NCBI GenBank assembly: GCA_020632715.1
Contig: JACKFA010000003.1
Span: forward strand, 620,001-684,000
Direction: 5' to 3'
Origin: Deltaproteobacteria bacterium
GTDB lineage: Bacteria; Myxococcota_A; UBA9042; PHBI01
DNA: 64,000 nt
Position 1 is the first letter of the stretch, and each line of letters starts with the position of its first letter. The position numbers and the translations under genes are program-made. Of this stretch, positions 19,952-29,531 are shown piece after piece. Under the pieces are notes generated by a model. It was given only the letters and a program-made list of their open reading frames with translations. It searched no databases and was not told the DNA's origin.

Positions 19952-20862
19952 GAAGCGGACGCGTTGGTACTCGGTCGCGCCTCGGGTGTCAAGACGGATC
20001 GCGCGGGCGGCGTCAACGCGACGAGCAGCGCGCTCGCCACGATCAGCGTCGCCCCCGCGACGGCCTCGGCGCGGAGCGCCTCTCCGAAGACCAGCACCCC
20101 CCAGAGGAAGGCGAACACGACCTGCACGTAGCTCACCGACGTCGCGCGCCCGGCCGGCTCGAGCTCGAGCGAGCGCGTCAGGAACACCTGCCCCACCTGC
20201 ACCGAGATCGCGACCCCCGCGAGCCCGAGCCACTCGCCCGCCGTCGGCCACACCGGCGCCGCCGCGAGCCCCGGCACCGACGCCGGCAGCGCCACCAGCG
20301 TGAACCAGAACACGATGACCAGCGGGTGGTCCGTCTTCGACACCTCCCGCACCGTCACGTAGGCCGCGGCGCTCCCGAACGCCGCGAGCAGCGCGAGCAG
20401 CACGGGCACGAGGGGCAACGCCACGTCCCCCGCGCCGAAGAGGAAGCTCGGGCGCGCGATGAGCACGACCCCCACGAGCGACGCGAGCGACGCCCCGAGC
20501 ACCCGCGGCGACAGCGGCTCCCGCTGCACCCGACGCGCCAGGAACGCCGTCCAGATCGGGTTCGTGTACATGATGGCCGTCGCGTCCGCGAGCGGCAGCT
20601 TCGTCAGCGCCTCGAAGTAGGCGATGAGCGAGATCGTCCCGAAGACGCCGCGGAGCAGCAGGAGCCGCCGGTCTCGCCCCCACGGGGAGACGCCCGCCCG
20701 CTTCACCATCCAATACGAGAGGCCGAGGCCGCCGAGCGCCCGCGCGAACACCGACTCGCCGGCCGGGATGTGCGGCGCCACGGCCTTCACGAGCGGCCCC
20801 ATCACGCTGAACGCGAGCGCCGCGAAGAGCATGTAGACCAGGCCGCGGGAGGGGCGCTGCAC
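19942..20862 (-). CDS. DMT-superfamily (EamA) transporter
   Basis: A 306-residue integral membrane protein with about ten hydrophobic helices in two five-helix repeats, the EamA layout of drug/metabolite transporters. Substrates range over amino acids, nucleosides and metabolites and cannot be read here. Start is GTG 20862. The C-terminus ends in a hydrophilic tail (STNASASGD). Its stop codon lies inside the tRNA-Val gene: the last 10 nt of the coding sequence are also the tRNA 5' end, so the two are probably co-transcribed and RNase P processing would remove the stop from the mRNA. Confidence 0.85.
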   Translation of the reverse strand: MQRPSRGLVYMLFAALAFSVMGPLVKAVAPHIPAGESVFARALGGLGLSYWMVKRAGVSPWGRDRRLLLLRGVFGTISLIAYFEALTKLPLADATAIMYTNPIWTAFLARRVQREPLSPRVLGASLASLVGVVLIARPSFLFGAGDVALPLVPVLLALLAAFGSAAAYVTVREVSKTDHPLVIVFWFTLVALPASVPGLAAAPVWPTAGEWLGLAGVAISVQVGQVFLTRSLELEPAGRATSVSYVQVVFAFLWGVLVFGEALRAEAVAGATLIVASALLVALTPPARSVLTPEARPSTNASASGD

Positions 20863-20955
20863 GAGGTGCAGGCATACCCGAGACGCGGCGCGCGCGCGAC
20901 CCCGACCGACTCAATGCTGTGGCGCCCTCGGCCGTTGTGATCCACCCTCGGGCCC

Positions 20956-21750
20956 ATGAACGACGCCGTCATCTACGAACGCGAGGGGGCCGTCGGGGTC
21001 ATCACCCTGAACCGGCCGGACAACCGAAACAGCATGACGAGCGATCTGCTCGACGCCTTCGCCACGGCGACCGCCGCGGCCGCCGCCGACCACGGCGCGC
21101 GCTGCGTCGTCGTGACCGGGCGCGGCAGCTGCTTCTCGGCCGGCGCCGATCTGCGCGCCCAGATCCAGCGCGAGCACGGCGAGGACGAGAAGCCGCGCCT
21201 CCCCGCCGAGCAGTCGCACGCCATGTACACCGCGTTCCTCTCGGTGCTCGACCTCGAGGTGCCCGTCGTGGGCGCGCTGAACGGCCACGCCGTCGGCGGC
21301 GGCTTCGGCCTCTCCCTGCTCTGCGACATCCGGATCGGCGCCGAGGGCGCGAAATACGGCGCCAACTTCGCCCGCCTCGGCCTCCACTCGGGGCTCGGGA
21401 TAAGCTACGTCCTGCCGCGCCTCGTGGGCGTGTCGAACGCCGCCGAGCTCCTCTTCACCGGCCGCCTCGTGAAGGGCGACGAGGCCGCCCGCATCGGGCT
21501 CCTCTCGCGCGCCCTCCCGGCGGACGAGGTGCTCCCGGCGGCCATGGACCTCGCGCGCGAGATCGCGAGCGCGGCGCCCGCCGCCGTGCGCATGATGAAG
21601 CGGAGCCTCTACCAGGGGCTCGGCTGGGACGTCCGCACGGCCGCCTGGCGCGAGGCGTTCGCGCAGGCCGCGACCGTCGCGAGCGACGACGCGCGCGAGG
21701 GCATGCAGGCGCTCCTCGACAAGCGCGACCCGGCGTTCACGGGGCGCTGA
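20956..21750 (+). CDS. Enoyl-CoA hydratase/isomerase family protein lacking the usual catalytic glutamates
   Basis: A 264-residue crotonase-fold protein. The oxyanion-hole segments are recognisable (CFSAGADLRAQ and NGHAVGGGFGLSLLCD). The position of the first catalytic Glu in hydratases (GGGCELA) reads GGGFGLS, and the second Glu region reads YGANFARLGL with no Glu, so classical 2-enoyl-CoA hydration is unlikely. It may be an isomerase, a hydrolase or another crotonase-superfamily activity on an acyl-CoA. ATG 20956 follows GGGCCC with a poor ribosome site. It stands alone, divergent from the transporter. Confidence 0.85.
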   Translation: MNDAVIYEREGAVGVITLNRPDNRNSMTSDLLDAFATATAAAAADHGARCVVVTGRGSCFSAGADLRAQIQREHGEDEKPRLPAEQSHAMYTAFLSVLDLEVPVVGALNGHAVGGGFGLSLLCDIRIGAEGAKYGANFARLGLHSGLGISYVLPRLVGVSNAAELLFTGRLVKGDEAARIGLLSRALPADEVLPAAMDLAREIASAAPAAVRMMKRSLYQGLGWDVRTAAWREAFAQAATVASDDAREGMQALLDKRDPAFTGR

Positions 21751-21867
21751 GCGCGGGTCCCGGCGGTGCCGCCGTCCGGGCTCGCGCGCCGCCGGAAACC
21801 CTGCGATAACGGGGCGGCAGCGCGCGCTGCGAACGGTACGGACGGGGACTGAGGAGGAGGGGAGGCC

Positions 21868-24147
21868 ATGAGCGACACGGGGGCACCGGCCGGCGGCGAC
21901 GCCGCGGATCCGCTCATCGGCACCGTCATCGCGGGCCGCTACGAGGTGGTGAAGCAGCTCGGCGCGGGCGGGATGGGCACGGTCTACAAGGCGAAGCAGC
22001 TCGCCATGGACCGCTTCGTCGCGTTGAAGCTCCTCCACCTGCACTACACGACCAACAAGCAGGCCGTCGCGCGCTTCGACCGCGAGATGCAGGTCACCGC
22101 GCGCATCGAGCACCCCAACACGATCCGCGTGTACGACTACGGGCAGGCCGAGGACGGGCGCCTCTTCCTCGCGATGGAGTTCCTCGAGGGGCGGACCCTC
22201 AAGGACGCCATGAAGACCGGCGAGCCGATGGGGAGCGAGCGCCTCGCGCACATCGCGATGCAGATCGGCAAGGCCCTGTCGGCCGCGCACAGCGACGGCG
22301 TCGTCCACCGCGATCTCAAGCCCGACAACGTCATGCTGCTCGATCGCTACGGCGAGAAGGACTTCGTCAAGGTCCTCGACTTCGGCATCGCGCGCTTCAC
22401 CGACGACACGAAGACGCAGCTCACCGCCGAGGGCGCCGTCGTCGGCACCCCCGCGTACATGTCGCCCGAGCAGGCCACGGGCGGCGGGCTCGACGAGCGC
22501 ACCGACATCTACTCGTTCGGCGTCATGCTCTTCGAGATGGCGACCGGGCAGGTGCCGTTCGACGCCCCGACGACCATCAGCCTCATGGTGAAGCACGTGC
22601 AGGAGCCGCCGCCGCGGCCGAGCGAGCTCGCGCCGGGGCTCGTCTCCGACGCGCTCGAGACGCTCATCCTGCAGATGCTCGCGAAGAACCCGGCCGCGCG
22701 CCCGCAGACCATCGGCGACGTCGTCCGCGCCCTCGAGGCGGCCGTGGGCCTGCCGGCGCACCTGCTCGCCGCCGACACGCAGGTGCCGGGCGGCTTCGAC
22801 CAGACCTTCGACGCGAGCGTGCTCGCCGGCTCCGGGACGACGACGGTCCCCGCGCGCCCGAGCGTGCGTGGCGGTGGCGGCGGCCCGGGCGGCGGAGGCG
22901 GCGCGGTCGCGACGCCGAAGAAGAAGAAGACCGGTCTCCTCATCGCCATCGCCGCCGTCCTCGTCCTCGGGGGCGGCGCGGCCGCCCTCGTCGCGAGCGG
23001 GGCGCTCTCGGGTGGCGGCGGCGGGACCACCCCGCCCCCCGAGACGACCGCCGTCGCCGAGGCGGACACGTCCACGACGAGCGAGGCGGACGCGGGCTCC
23101 GCGGCCGAGGACGACGCCGGGACCGCGGTCGCCGCGGCGGGCGACGCCGAGGCGACCCCAGGCGAGGGCGACGCTGGGCCAGCGGCCGAGGGGGACGCCG
23201 CCCTCGCGGCCGTCGACCCCGACGCCGCGCCCGACGAGGACGCCGGCGCGGTCACCGCCGCGGACGGGGAGGGCGACGACGCCACCGCGCTCGCGGGCGA
23301 GCCGGACGCGGGCGCCGAGGGCGCGGACGGCGAGGCGGTCGCGGCCGCCGACGCCGAGGCCCCGGGTGACGACGCCAGCGCCGCGCTCGCGGCGATCCGC
23401 GCGCGCCTCGAGAGCGCCGAGACCGAGCTCGGCGACCCCGCGCCCCCCGAGGCGTGCCGCCTGACCGCGGAGGCCGCGGCGGTCGCCGTGGCGACGGCGC
23501 TCGAGGGGCTCAAGGGCGGGAAGGCCGGCGGCGCGCGCGACGAGGACAAGGCCGCCCTGGCCGGGCTCCTCGCCGCGGGGGAGCTCGCCGGCGACCTCGC
23601 CGAGTACTGGGTCGCGCTCGCCCGCGCCCAGCTCTTCGCGGGCGAGCCGCCGGCGACCGTCCTCGAGACGGCGACCAAGGCCACGACCCAGTGCGACGCC
23701 TGGGCCGCCGCCCACAACGCGCTCGGCAACGCCCACCTGCTGCTGGGCGACGTCCCCGCCGCGACGGAGGCCTATCGGCGGGCCGTCGAGCTCGATCGCG
23801 CCTACGTCGCGCCGCGCTTCAACCTCGGCGTGCTCTCGCTGAAGGCGGGCGACCAGGCGGGCGCCGTGCAGTCCTTCAGCGCGGTGCTCGCGCGCGCCCC
23901 GGACACGCCGCTCGCGCACATGCTGCGCGGGCAGGCCTACCTGAAGCTCGGCAAGCGCGACGACGCGCTCGCGGACTTCGAGGCCGAGGTCGAGCGCGAC
24001 TCGACGAACGACCGCGCCTGGCTCCTCGTCGGGCAGGTCCGCAAGCTGAAGAAGGACGAGCCCGGCGCGCTCATCGCCTTCTGCAAGGCGAAGGAGCTCG
24101 GCGCGAAGGAGGCCGCCGCGCTCTGCCCGGACGGCGCCCCGAAGTAG
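21868..24147 (+). CDS. Membrane-anchored Ser/Thr protein kinase with extracytoplasmic TPR domain
   Basis: A 759-residue Hanks-type kinase. The kinase domain (about 25-290) is complete: glycine loop GAGGMGTVYK, ATP lysine K54, catalytic HRDLKPDN with D149, DFG at 171 and GTPAYMSPEQ activation end. A linker leads to one transmembrane helix at about 356-378 after KKKK. Then comes a long low-complexity Ala/Asp/Glu/Gly stretch (about 385-505) and a C-terminal TPR region (about 600-750). The kinase should be cytoplasmic and the TPR part outside the membrane. ATG 21868 has a strong GAGGAGGGGAGG ribosome site. Its target is unknown; neighbours are two CsgG-like envelope proteins. Confidence 0.92.
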   Translation: MSDTGAPAGGDAADPLIGTVIAGRYEVVKQLGAGGMGTVYKAKQLAMDRFVALKLLHLHYTTNKQAVARFDREMQVTARIEHPNTIRVYDYGQAEDGRLFLAMEFLEGRTLKDAMKTGEPMGSERLAHIAMQIGKALSAAHSDGVVHRDLKPDNVMLLDRYGEKDFVKVLDFGIARFTDDTKTQLTAEGAVVGTPAYMSPEQATGGGLDERTDIYSFGVMLFEMATGQVPFDAPTTISLMVKHVQEPPPRPSELAPGLVSDALETLILQMLAKNPAARPQTIGDVVRALEAAVGLPAHLLAADTQVPGGFDQTFDASVLAGSGTTTVPARPSVRGGGGGPGGGGGAVATPKKKKTGLLIAIAAVLVLGGGAAALVASGALSGGGGGTTPPPETTAVAEADTSTTSEADAGSAAEDDAGTAVAAAGDAEATPGEGDAGPAAEGDAALAAVDPDAAPDEDAGAVTAADGEGDDATALAGEPDAGAEGADGEAVAAADAEAPGDDASAALAAIRARLESAETELGDPAPPEACRLTAEAAAVAVATALEGLKGGKAGGARDEDKAALAGLLAAGELAGDLAEYWVALARAQLFAGEPPATVLETATKATTQCDAWAAAHNALGNAHLLLGDVPAATEAYRRAVELDRAYVAPRFNLGVLSLKAGDQAGAVQSFSAVLARAPDTPLAHMLRGQAYLKLGKRDDALADFEAEVERDSTNDRAWLLVGQVRKLKKDEPGALIAFCKAKELGAKEAAALCPDGAPK

Positions 24148-24163
24148 CGCCCCGGCGCGCGCG

Positions 24164-24892
24164 CTACTGCAGGAGCCCGTCGAGATCCGCGGTCGCGAGC
24201 GTGAAGTCCGGCGCCTCGGCGACGACGTCCTTCAGCTCCTTCTTGGCGGTCTCCTTGTCGCCGCGATCCATCGCGTCGAGGGCCTTGCTGTACTTGACGG
24301 CGGTCTTCGCCTTGAGCGCCTTCGGGCGCTTCACCGGCGGCGGCGCGACCTCGGGGGCGGCGGAGGCGCCGAAGGCCTCGCTCGTCAGCACCTTCTCGAG
24401 GTCCTCGGCCACCTTGAGCTCGATGGTGAGGAAGTCGTCGGACTTCCCGCTCGCGCCGACCGAGCGGATGACCTTCCCGGTCTCGACCTCGACCACGCGC
24501 GCGTCGACCCGCAGCGTGTTCATGAGCTCGAAGTAGCCCCCGAGCACCATGTAGCGCGCGCCGAGGAGCTTCCCGACCTTGGCGGCCGTCGCCGGGTCGA
24601 TCTTCTTGCTCTTCCCGAGCTCGAGCTCGTCGATGACCTCCTGCAGCCGCAGCCGCTCGATCATCGCGACGTTGTCGAGGTGCGAGAGGTCCGAGATGAG
24701 CATCTGCGCGAGCCCCTTCTTGAGCACCGCGAGCTCCTCGTTCTTCCCGTCGTAGTCGAAGTAGATCACCGCGACCGCCGGCTTGTCCTTCTTCGCGGGG
24801 GCCGGCTCGGCCGCGCGGGCTCGGACGCCGAGCAGGAGCAGCGGGGCGAGGAGGAGTGTCGCGAGGGCGGTCGTGCGGGTCGGAAGCGTCAT
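24164..24892 (-). CDS. CsgG/FlgO-like secreted protein
   Basis: A 242-residue protein with a signal peptide (LLLAPLLLLGVRARA, cleavage before AEPA). The following domain resembles CsgG/HfaB/FlgO-type envelope proteins, which bind peptidoglycan or the outer membrane: VAVIYFDYDG at its start, then MLISDLSHLDNVAMIER and GKLLGARYMVLGGY. The same pattern is in the N-terminal domain of the large divergent neighbour, so the two are paralogues. A short Lys-rich helical end follows. ATG 24892 is preceded by AGGAGA. A TATGCT -10-like box lies further upstream on the minus strand. Exact role unknown. Confidence 0.75.
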   Translation of the reverse strand: MTLPTRTTALATLLLAPLLLLGVRARAAEPAPAKKDKPAVAVIYFDYDGKNEELAVLKKGLAQMLISDLSHLDNVAMIERLRLQEVIDELELGKSKKIDPATAAKVGKLLGARYMVLGGYFELMNTLRVDARVVEVETGKVIRSVGASGKSDDFLTIELKVAEDLEKVLTSEAFGASAAPEVAPPPVKRPKALKAKTAVKYSKALDAMDRGDKETAKKELKDVVAEAPDFTLATADLDGLLQ

Positions 24893-25033
24893 GATCTCGG
24901 TCTCCTGGAGCGGGCTCCCGCGGAGCATAGCGCGCGCGTCGGCTCCCCGGAAAGCGCGAGCGCCAAGCGGACATTCCCGGGCGCCGGACGCCTGCCTGCT
25001 GTCGACCCGCGAGCCGTCCGCGCGGGGCAGCGA

Positions 25034-25062
25034 TTTCGGTTCGCGGGCGTTTGCAGTAGGTT
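25034..25062 (+). promoter_or_regulatory. Predicted promoter of the CsgG-FGE fusion gene
   Basis: TTTCGG (25034-25039), 17-nt spacer, TAGGTT (25057-25062). Transcription would start about 45 nt before the ATG at 25115, which has a strong GAGGGGAGG ribosome site. It is arranged back to back with the promoter region of the other CsgG-like gene within 222 bp. Confidence 0.4.
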
Positions 25063-25114
25063 CCGAGCACCCGAACGCGCGTTCTCCGTCGCACCCCGCC
25101 GAGGGGAGGTCCGC

Positions 25115-28100
25115 ATGTCGCCTTCGATCGCCCGCACCCTGGCAGCGCTCGCCGTCGCCCTCGTCGCCTCGGCGGCGGGGAGCGCGCGCGCGGCGGACGG
25201 GAAGCTCACGCTCGCCGTCTCCGACTTCGACAACCACGCCGCGAGCGCCGCCTACGGCGCCCTCGAGAAGGGCCTCGCCGACATGCTCGTGACCGATCTC
25301 GCGGTCGCGGACGACCTGCAGCTCGTCGAGCGCGAGAAGCTCTCGGCGGTCGTCGAGGAGCTGAAGCTCGGGCAGAGCGGGCTCATCGACCCGAAGACCG
25401 CGCAGAAGATGGGGCGCCTCCTCGGCGCGGACCTCGTGCTGACCGGCTCGATCGTGGCGATCGAGCCCGAGATGCGCCTCGACGCGCGGATCGTCGCGGT
25501 CGAGACGGGCGAGGTGCTCGCGACGGCCAAGGCCGAGGGGGCGTCGAGCGCGTTCTTCGAGGTCGAGGCGGCGCTCGTGAAGAACCTCCTCGACGGGCTC
25601 GGCGTGAAGCTCTCGCCGATCCAGCGCCTCAAGGTCGACAAGCCCGCGACGAAGAGCCTGCCGGCCCTCGCGCGCTACGGCGAGGCCGTCGCCGCCGCCG
25701 ACAAGGGGGACGGGAAGGGCGAGAAGGCCGCGCTCCAGAAGGCCCTCCAGGCCGACCCCACCTTCGCGCGCGCCCAGGAGCGGCTCGCCGCGCTCGAGGA
25801 GCGCCTCGCCGCGCTCGAGAAGCGCACCGACGTCGTCGAGCGCGCGGGCGGGCTCGTCGTGAAGCCGACGACCGCCGCCGACTTCTGGTCGAACCACAAG
25901 GTGCACCTCGACCGGCGCGAGGTCGCCGCGGCGCTGACCGACCTCCAGGGGCTCCTCGGCGTCGCCCCGGCGAGCCTCGACGGGCTCGCGGCGTACGTCG
26001 TGAACGTGACCGCGACGGCCGGGAAGCCGCCGGCCGCGGCCGACGTGCGGAAGGTCGCGAAGGGCGTCGACGCGGGCGTCGTGGACGCGCTCGGGGGGAT
26101 CGCCGCGAAGGACGCGGCCGCCGCCGACGCGGCGACGGCGAAGCTCCTGAAGGCCCGCAAGGGGGACGCCGTCGCGCGCTATCTGCGGGTCGTCGCGCTC
26201 ACGGCGCCGGTGAACCCGAAGCCCACGGCGGCCGAGCGCTCCGAGGAGCTGATGCACCTGCTCGCGCTCGCGGATCCCGAGGCGCAGACCGCGCTCGCGG
26301 CCGCCTTCACCGCGGGCGAGTCGCTCGCGACGGCGAACGCGCTGCTCGCGGCGCGCCGCGCCTACTACGCCGAGAAGCCGGACGGCTGGGGGCGGCCGCG
26401 GGCGCAGCTCCTCCTGCCGGGGGTCGCGCTCGGCGTGAAGGGGGCGCGCACGCTCTGGGTCCGGATCGCCGAGCCGAACGCGCAGGGCGTGGAGGTCGCG
26501 CTCCCGGGCGGCGCCGTGCTCAGGCCGACCTACGACGGCAGCGGCTCCCTCGACGGCGAGACGACCGCGTTCTCGCTGAAGCTCGATCGCAAGGCGAAGT
26601 ACCCCGAGGGCGCGCTCGCCGTGACCGTGCGCTACATCGACGGGAAGAAGCGTGACGTCACGACGAAGCTCGGGCTCTGGATGCCGCCGCTCGTGACCCT
26701 CGGCGACAACAACTGGCGGAGCGTGCAGATCGGCGTGCCGTCGGGCGAGGATCGGCCCGGGAGCCTGCTCGTCGACACCCTCGCGCGCGTCTGGACGCGC
26801 CCGGCCGTCGAGGACTACTACGGCGCGGACTTCTCGCCGTCCTGGGAGGGGCTCCCCTACGCCTGGGGGATCTACGGCGTCCGCTACCGGAACGCCGCCG
26901 AGACCGGGACCGGCTTCGCGCGCCCCATCGCGCTGCGCTTCACGGACGGGGGCGGGAGCCTCGCGCTCCTCGGGCGCGTCGAGTTCACCTGGCGCGACAA
27001 GGCCGGCGAGCGCGGCGAGCTCGCGACCCCCGCGGACAGCATCGCGCAGGAGATGGGCGCGGGCGGGACGCCCTGGTTCCGCTACGCCGACGGCTACCTC
27101 GACACCCTCATGCAGCTCGGCGACTACGCGACGGCGGTGGATCTCTCGCTCGACCTCGGGGACGTCGACGGCGATCCCGAGCGGAGCTTCCGCGGGCGGC
27201 TCGACGTGTCGAACGGCGAGTACCGCTGGATCGCGCTCCTCGCGGCCGCGACGCGCGCGCGTCACCGCGTCGCCGAGATGGCGAAGGGCGCCGACTACCT
27301 GCGGGGCGACGCCGTCGACACGCCGTGGCTCCGGATGCTCGCGGGCGCCATGGCCGGGGAGGTGCCGCGCGCCGAGGCGATCGCGCGCGCGCGGGCCCTC
27401 GACGGCGAGCGCCGCGAGGACAGCGCGCCGGGGCGGTTCATCGTGGAGGTCGCCGCCTACCTCGCGCTCGCGGACGGGAAGTGGGCCGACGACCCGGCGC
27501 TGCGCGCGGTCGTCGACGAGGCGCTCGGCGTGGCCGAGCTCGGGAGCATGGAGTACTGGCTCCTCGCGTCGCTCGCGCGCGAGCGGGCGATGCGCGACGA
27601 CGCGCCGCAGGTGAAGGTGGGCGGGCTCTGGGTCGACCGCTGGGAGACCAGCGCCGACGACTACCTCGCGTGCGTCGCGGCCGGCGCGTGCCGGCGCCCG
27701 TCGCCGTCGACGTGCTCGAAGGCCCTCGGCGCCAACGACGACGACCAGATCCGCCAGGGCACGGGGAGCGGCTGCTGGCCGGTCGAGCCGAACCCGTACC
27801 CGATGGACTGGATCGCGCGCGACCACGCCGCGCGCTACTGCGCGTGGCGGAAGGGGCGGCTCCCGACGCTCGCCGAGTGGCGCGCCGCCGCCCAGGGCGC
27901 GCCCGCGCGGCCGCTCGGCGACAACCTCCTCGACCTCGTGTCGTGCGAGCTCTCGTTCGCCCCCGTGAACCCGGCGATCTGCGACGAGAAGCTCGACGCG
28001 CTCGGCCGCGAGCACCTCTTCGACGGCTACCTGGGGCTCGCGCCGCAGGGCGCCCACCCGGCGGGGCGCACGAAGGCGGGCCTCGAGGAGATCCTCGGGA

Positions 28101-29470
28101 ACGTCGCCGAGTGGGTCGCCGACGGCGACAACCGCGCCGCGGGGTGCACCTATCACGACGCCCCCGGCGCGGTGAGCGGCGAGGCGTGCGCGCAGAAGGT
28201 GACGGCCGTCCCGACGCTCGGGAGCGGGCTCGTCGGCTTCCGGTGCGTCTACGACGGGGCGCCGCCCACGATGTCACCGGCCGCGCAGGGCAAGCGGGAG
28301 GCGCGCGCGCCGAAGACCGGCAAGCCGAAGGTCGCGTGGGTGAAGGTGCCGGCCGGCGAGATCCAGCGGGGCGCCGAGGTCGAGCCGGTCACGGTCTCGG
28401 TGGCGAGCCCGGCGAAGGGGGACCTCGCGGCCGTCGCGAAGGCGGTCGACGGGCTCTCCGAGGGGGACCTCGCGCGCTTCCTCGGCGATCTCCGGAAGCT
28501 CGGCATCGAGGGCACGCTCGACAGCCACCGGGTCGGCGAGCTCGTCCTGCGCGGGCGCTACCGCGGCATGGACGCGCGGAAGGCCTTCGACACGGCGCTC
28601 TCGTTCCTCGAGCCGCAGGTGGGCGAAGACGCACAGCGGGCCGCGAACGAGCGCGCGAAGGAGCTCCTCGCGGTGAGCATCTACCACGACGGCGCCTACA
28701 GCGTGTTCGCGCAGGAGCACAAGGTCGACAAGGGCGCGCTCACCAAGGCGCAGCAGCGGCAGGCCCTCTTCGACTACATGACCAGCTACGACGGCAACCG
28801 CGACGCGAACCTCCGCTACGAGATGGCGCCGGTCACGCGCGGGCCGGACCACCGCCCGCTGTGGGACGACGTGCGCGCCCCCGGCTGCCTCGATCAGGCG
28901 CCGGGCGCGTGCCGCGACATCACCGGCATCAAGGGCACGGTCATCGAGGACGGCGGCTTCGTGCGGCAGGAGAAGGTCGCGGTCGGCGCCTTCGAGATCA
29001 TGCCGACCGAGGTCACGCAGGCGCAGTACCTGACGCTCACGGGGAAGGATCCGTCGTACGAGCGCTGCCCGGACTGCCCCGTCACGCAGGTGAGCGCGAC
29101 CGAGGCGGCGGCGTTCTGCGCGGCCGTCGGCGGGCGCCTCCCGACGCCGGACGAGTGGGAGCGCGCGGCGCGCGGGAAGGCCGCGGTGGGGCGCGACGGG
29201 GAGCTCGGCGACGTGGCGTGGTACGTGGAGAACTCGGGGCGTCGGCCGCACGAGGTCGGCACGAAGAAGGCGAACGGCCTCGGGCTCTACGACCTGCTCG
29301 GGAACGTCTGGGAGTGGGTCGCGGATCGCCCCGACAAGGGCAACGACTGGCGGTCGTACATCCGCGGCGGCTCGTGGGGGACGGACTCGCGGATGGTGCG
29401 GCCCGAGCGGAGCCTCGGGATCGCGGGGCGGCTCACGAGCGACTTCGTCGGGTTCCGGTGCGCGCGATGA
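25115..29470 (+). CDS. Large secreted fusion protein: CsgG-like domain plus two FGE/SUMF-type domains
   Basis: A 1,451-residue protein. A signal peptide (about 1-26, ending SARA) is followed by a CsgG/FlgO-like domain (about 28-190), a short Glu/Leu/Ala coiled coil (about 215-250) and a long region of no recognised family. FGE/SUMF-type domain 1 (about 830-1050) starts at VGGLWVDRWETSADDY and contains GRLPTLAEWRAA and LGNVAEWV. Domain 2 begins at VPAGEIQRG (about 1075), is interrupted by about 190 residues, and resumes at FEIMPTEVTQAQY with GRLPTPDEWERAARG, LGNVWEWV and IRGGSWG. The cysteines that bind copper in true formylglycine-generating enzymes are absent at the C-terminus (GFRCAR ends the protein), so a binding role is likelier than catalysis. 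Good RBS at 25101-25109. Confidence 0.85.
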   Translation: MSPSIARTLAALAVALVASAAGSARAADGKLTLAVSDFDNHAASAAYGALEKGLADMLVTDLAVADDLQLVEREKLSAVVEELKLGQSGLIDPKTAQKMGRLLGADLVLTGSIVAIEPEMRLDARIVAVETGEVLATAKAEGASSAFFEVEAALVKNLLDGLGVKLSPIQRLKVDKPATKSLPALARYGEAVAAADKGDGKGEKAALQKALQADPTFARAQERLAALEERLAALEKRTDVVERAGGLVVKPTTAADFWSNHKVHLDRREVAAALTDLQGLLGVAPASLDGLAAYVVNVTATAGKPPAAADVRKVAKGVDAGVVDALGGIAAKDAAAADAATAKLLKARKGDAVARYLRVVALTAPVNPKPTAAERSEELMHLLALADPEAQTALAAAFTAGESLATANALLAARRAYYAEKPDGWGRPRAQLLLPGVALGVKGARTLWVRIAEPNAQGVEVALPGGAVLRPTYDGSGSLDGETTAFSLKLDRKAKYPEGALAVTVRYIDGKKRDVTTKLGLWMPPLVTLGDNNWRSVQIGVPSGEDRPGSLLVDTLARVWTRPAVEDYYGADFSPSWEGLPYAWGIYGVRYRNAAETGTGFARPIALRFTDGGGSLALLGRVEFTWRDKAGERGELATPADSIAQEMGAGGTPWFRYADGYLDTLMQLGDYATAVDLSLDLGDVDGDPERSFRGRLDVSNGEYRWIALLAAATRARHRVAEMAKGADYLRGDAVDTPWLRMLAGAMAGEVPRAEAIARARALDGERREDSAPGRFIVEVAAYLALADGKWADDPALRAVVDEALGVAELGSMEYWLLASLARERAMRDDAPQVKVGGLWVDRWETSADDYLACVAAGACRRPSPSTCSKALGANDDDQIRQGTGSGCWPVEPNPYPMDWIARDHAARYCAWRKGRLPTLAEWRAAAQGAPARPLGDNLLDLVSCELSFAPVNPAICDEKLDALGREHLFDGYLGLAPQGAHPAGRTKAGLEEILGNVAEWVADGDNRAAGCTYHDAPGAVSGEACAQKVTAVPTLGSGLVGFRCVYDGAPPTMSPAAQGKREARAPKTGKPKVAWVKVPAGEIQRGAEVEPVTVSVASPAKGDLAAVAKAVDGLSEGDLARFLGDLRKLGIEGTLDSHRVGELVLRGRYRGMDARKAFDTALSFLEPQVGEDAQRAANERAKELLAVSIYHDGAYSVFAQEHKVDKGALTKAQQRQALFDYMTSYDGNRDANLRYEMAPVTRGPDHRPLWDDVRAPGCLDQAPGACRDITGIKGTVIEDGGFVRQEKVAVGAFEIMPTEVTQAQYLTLTGKDPSYERCPDCPVTQVSATEAAAFCAAVGGRLPTPDEWERAARGKAAVGRDGELGDVAWYVENSGRRPHEVGTKKANGLGLYDLLGNVWEWVADRPDKGNDWRSYIRGGSWGTDSRMVRPERSLGIAGRLTSDFVGFRCAR

Positions 29471-29531
29471 CGGGCGCGCGCGGGGCGGTTTTGGTTCGAG
29501 CCCGGGCGGTGACCGTGCTATGGGCGCGACC

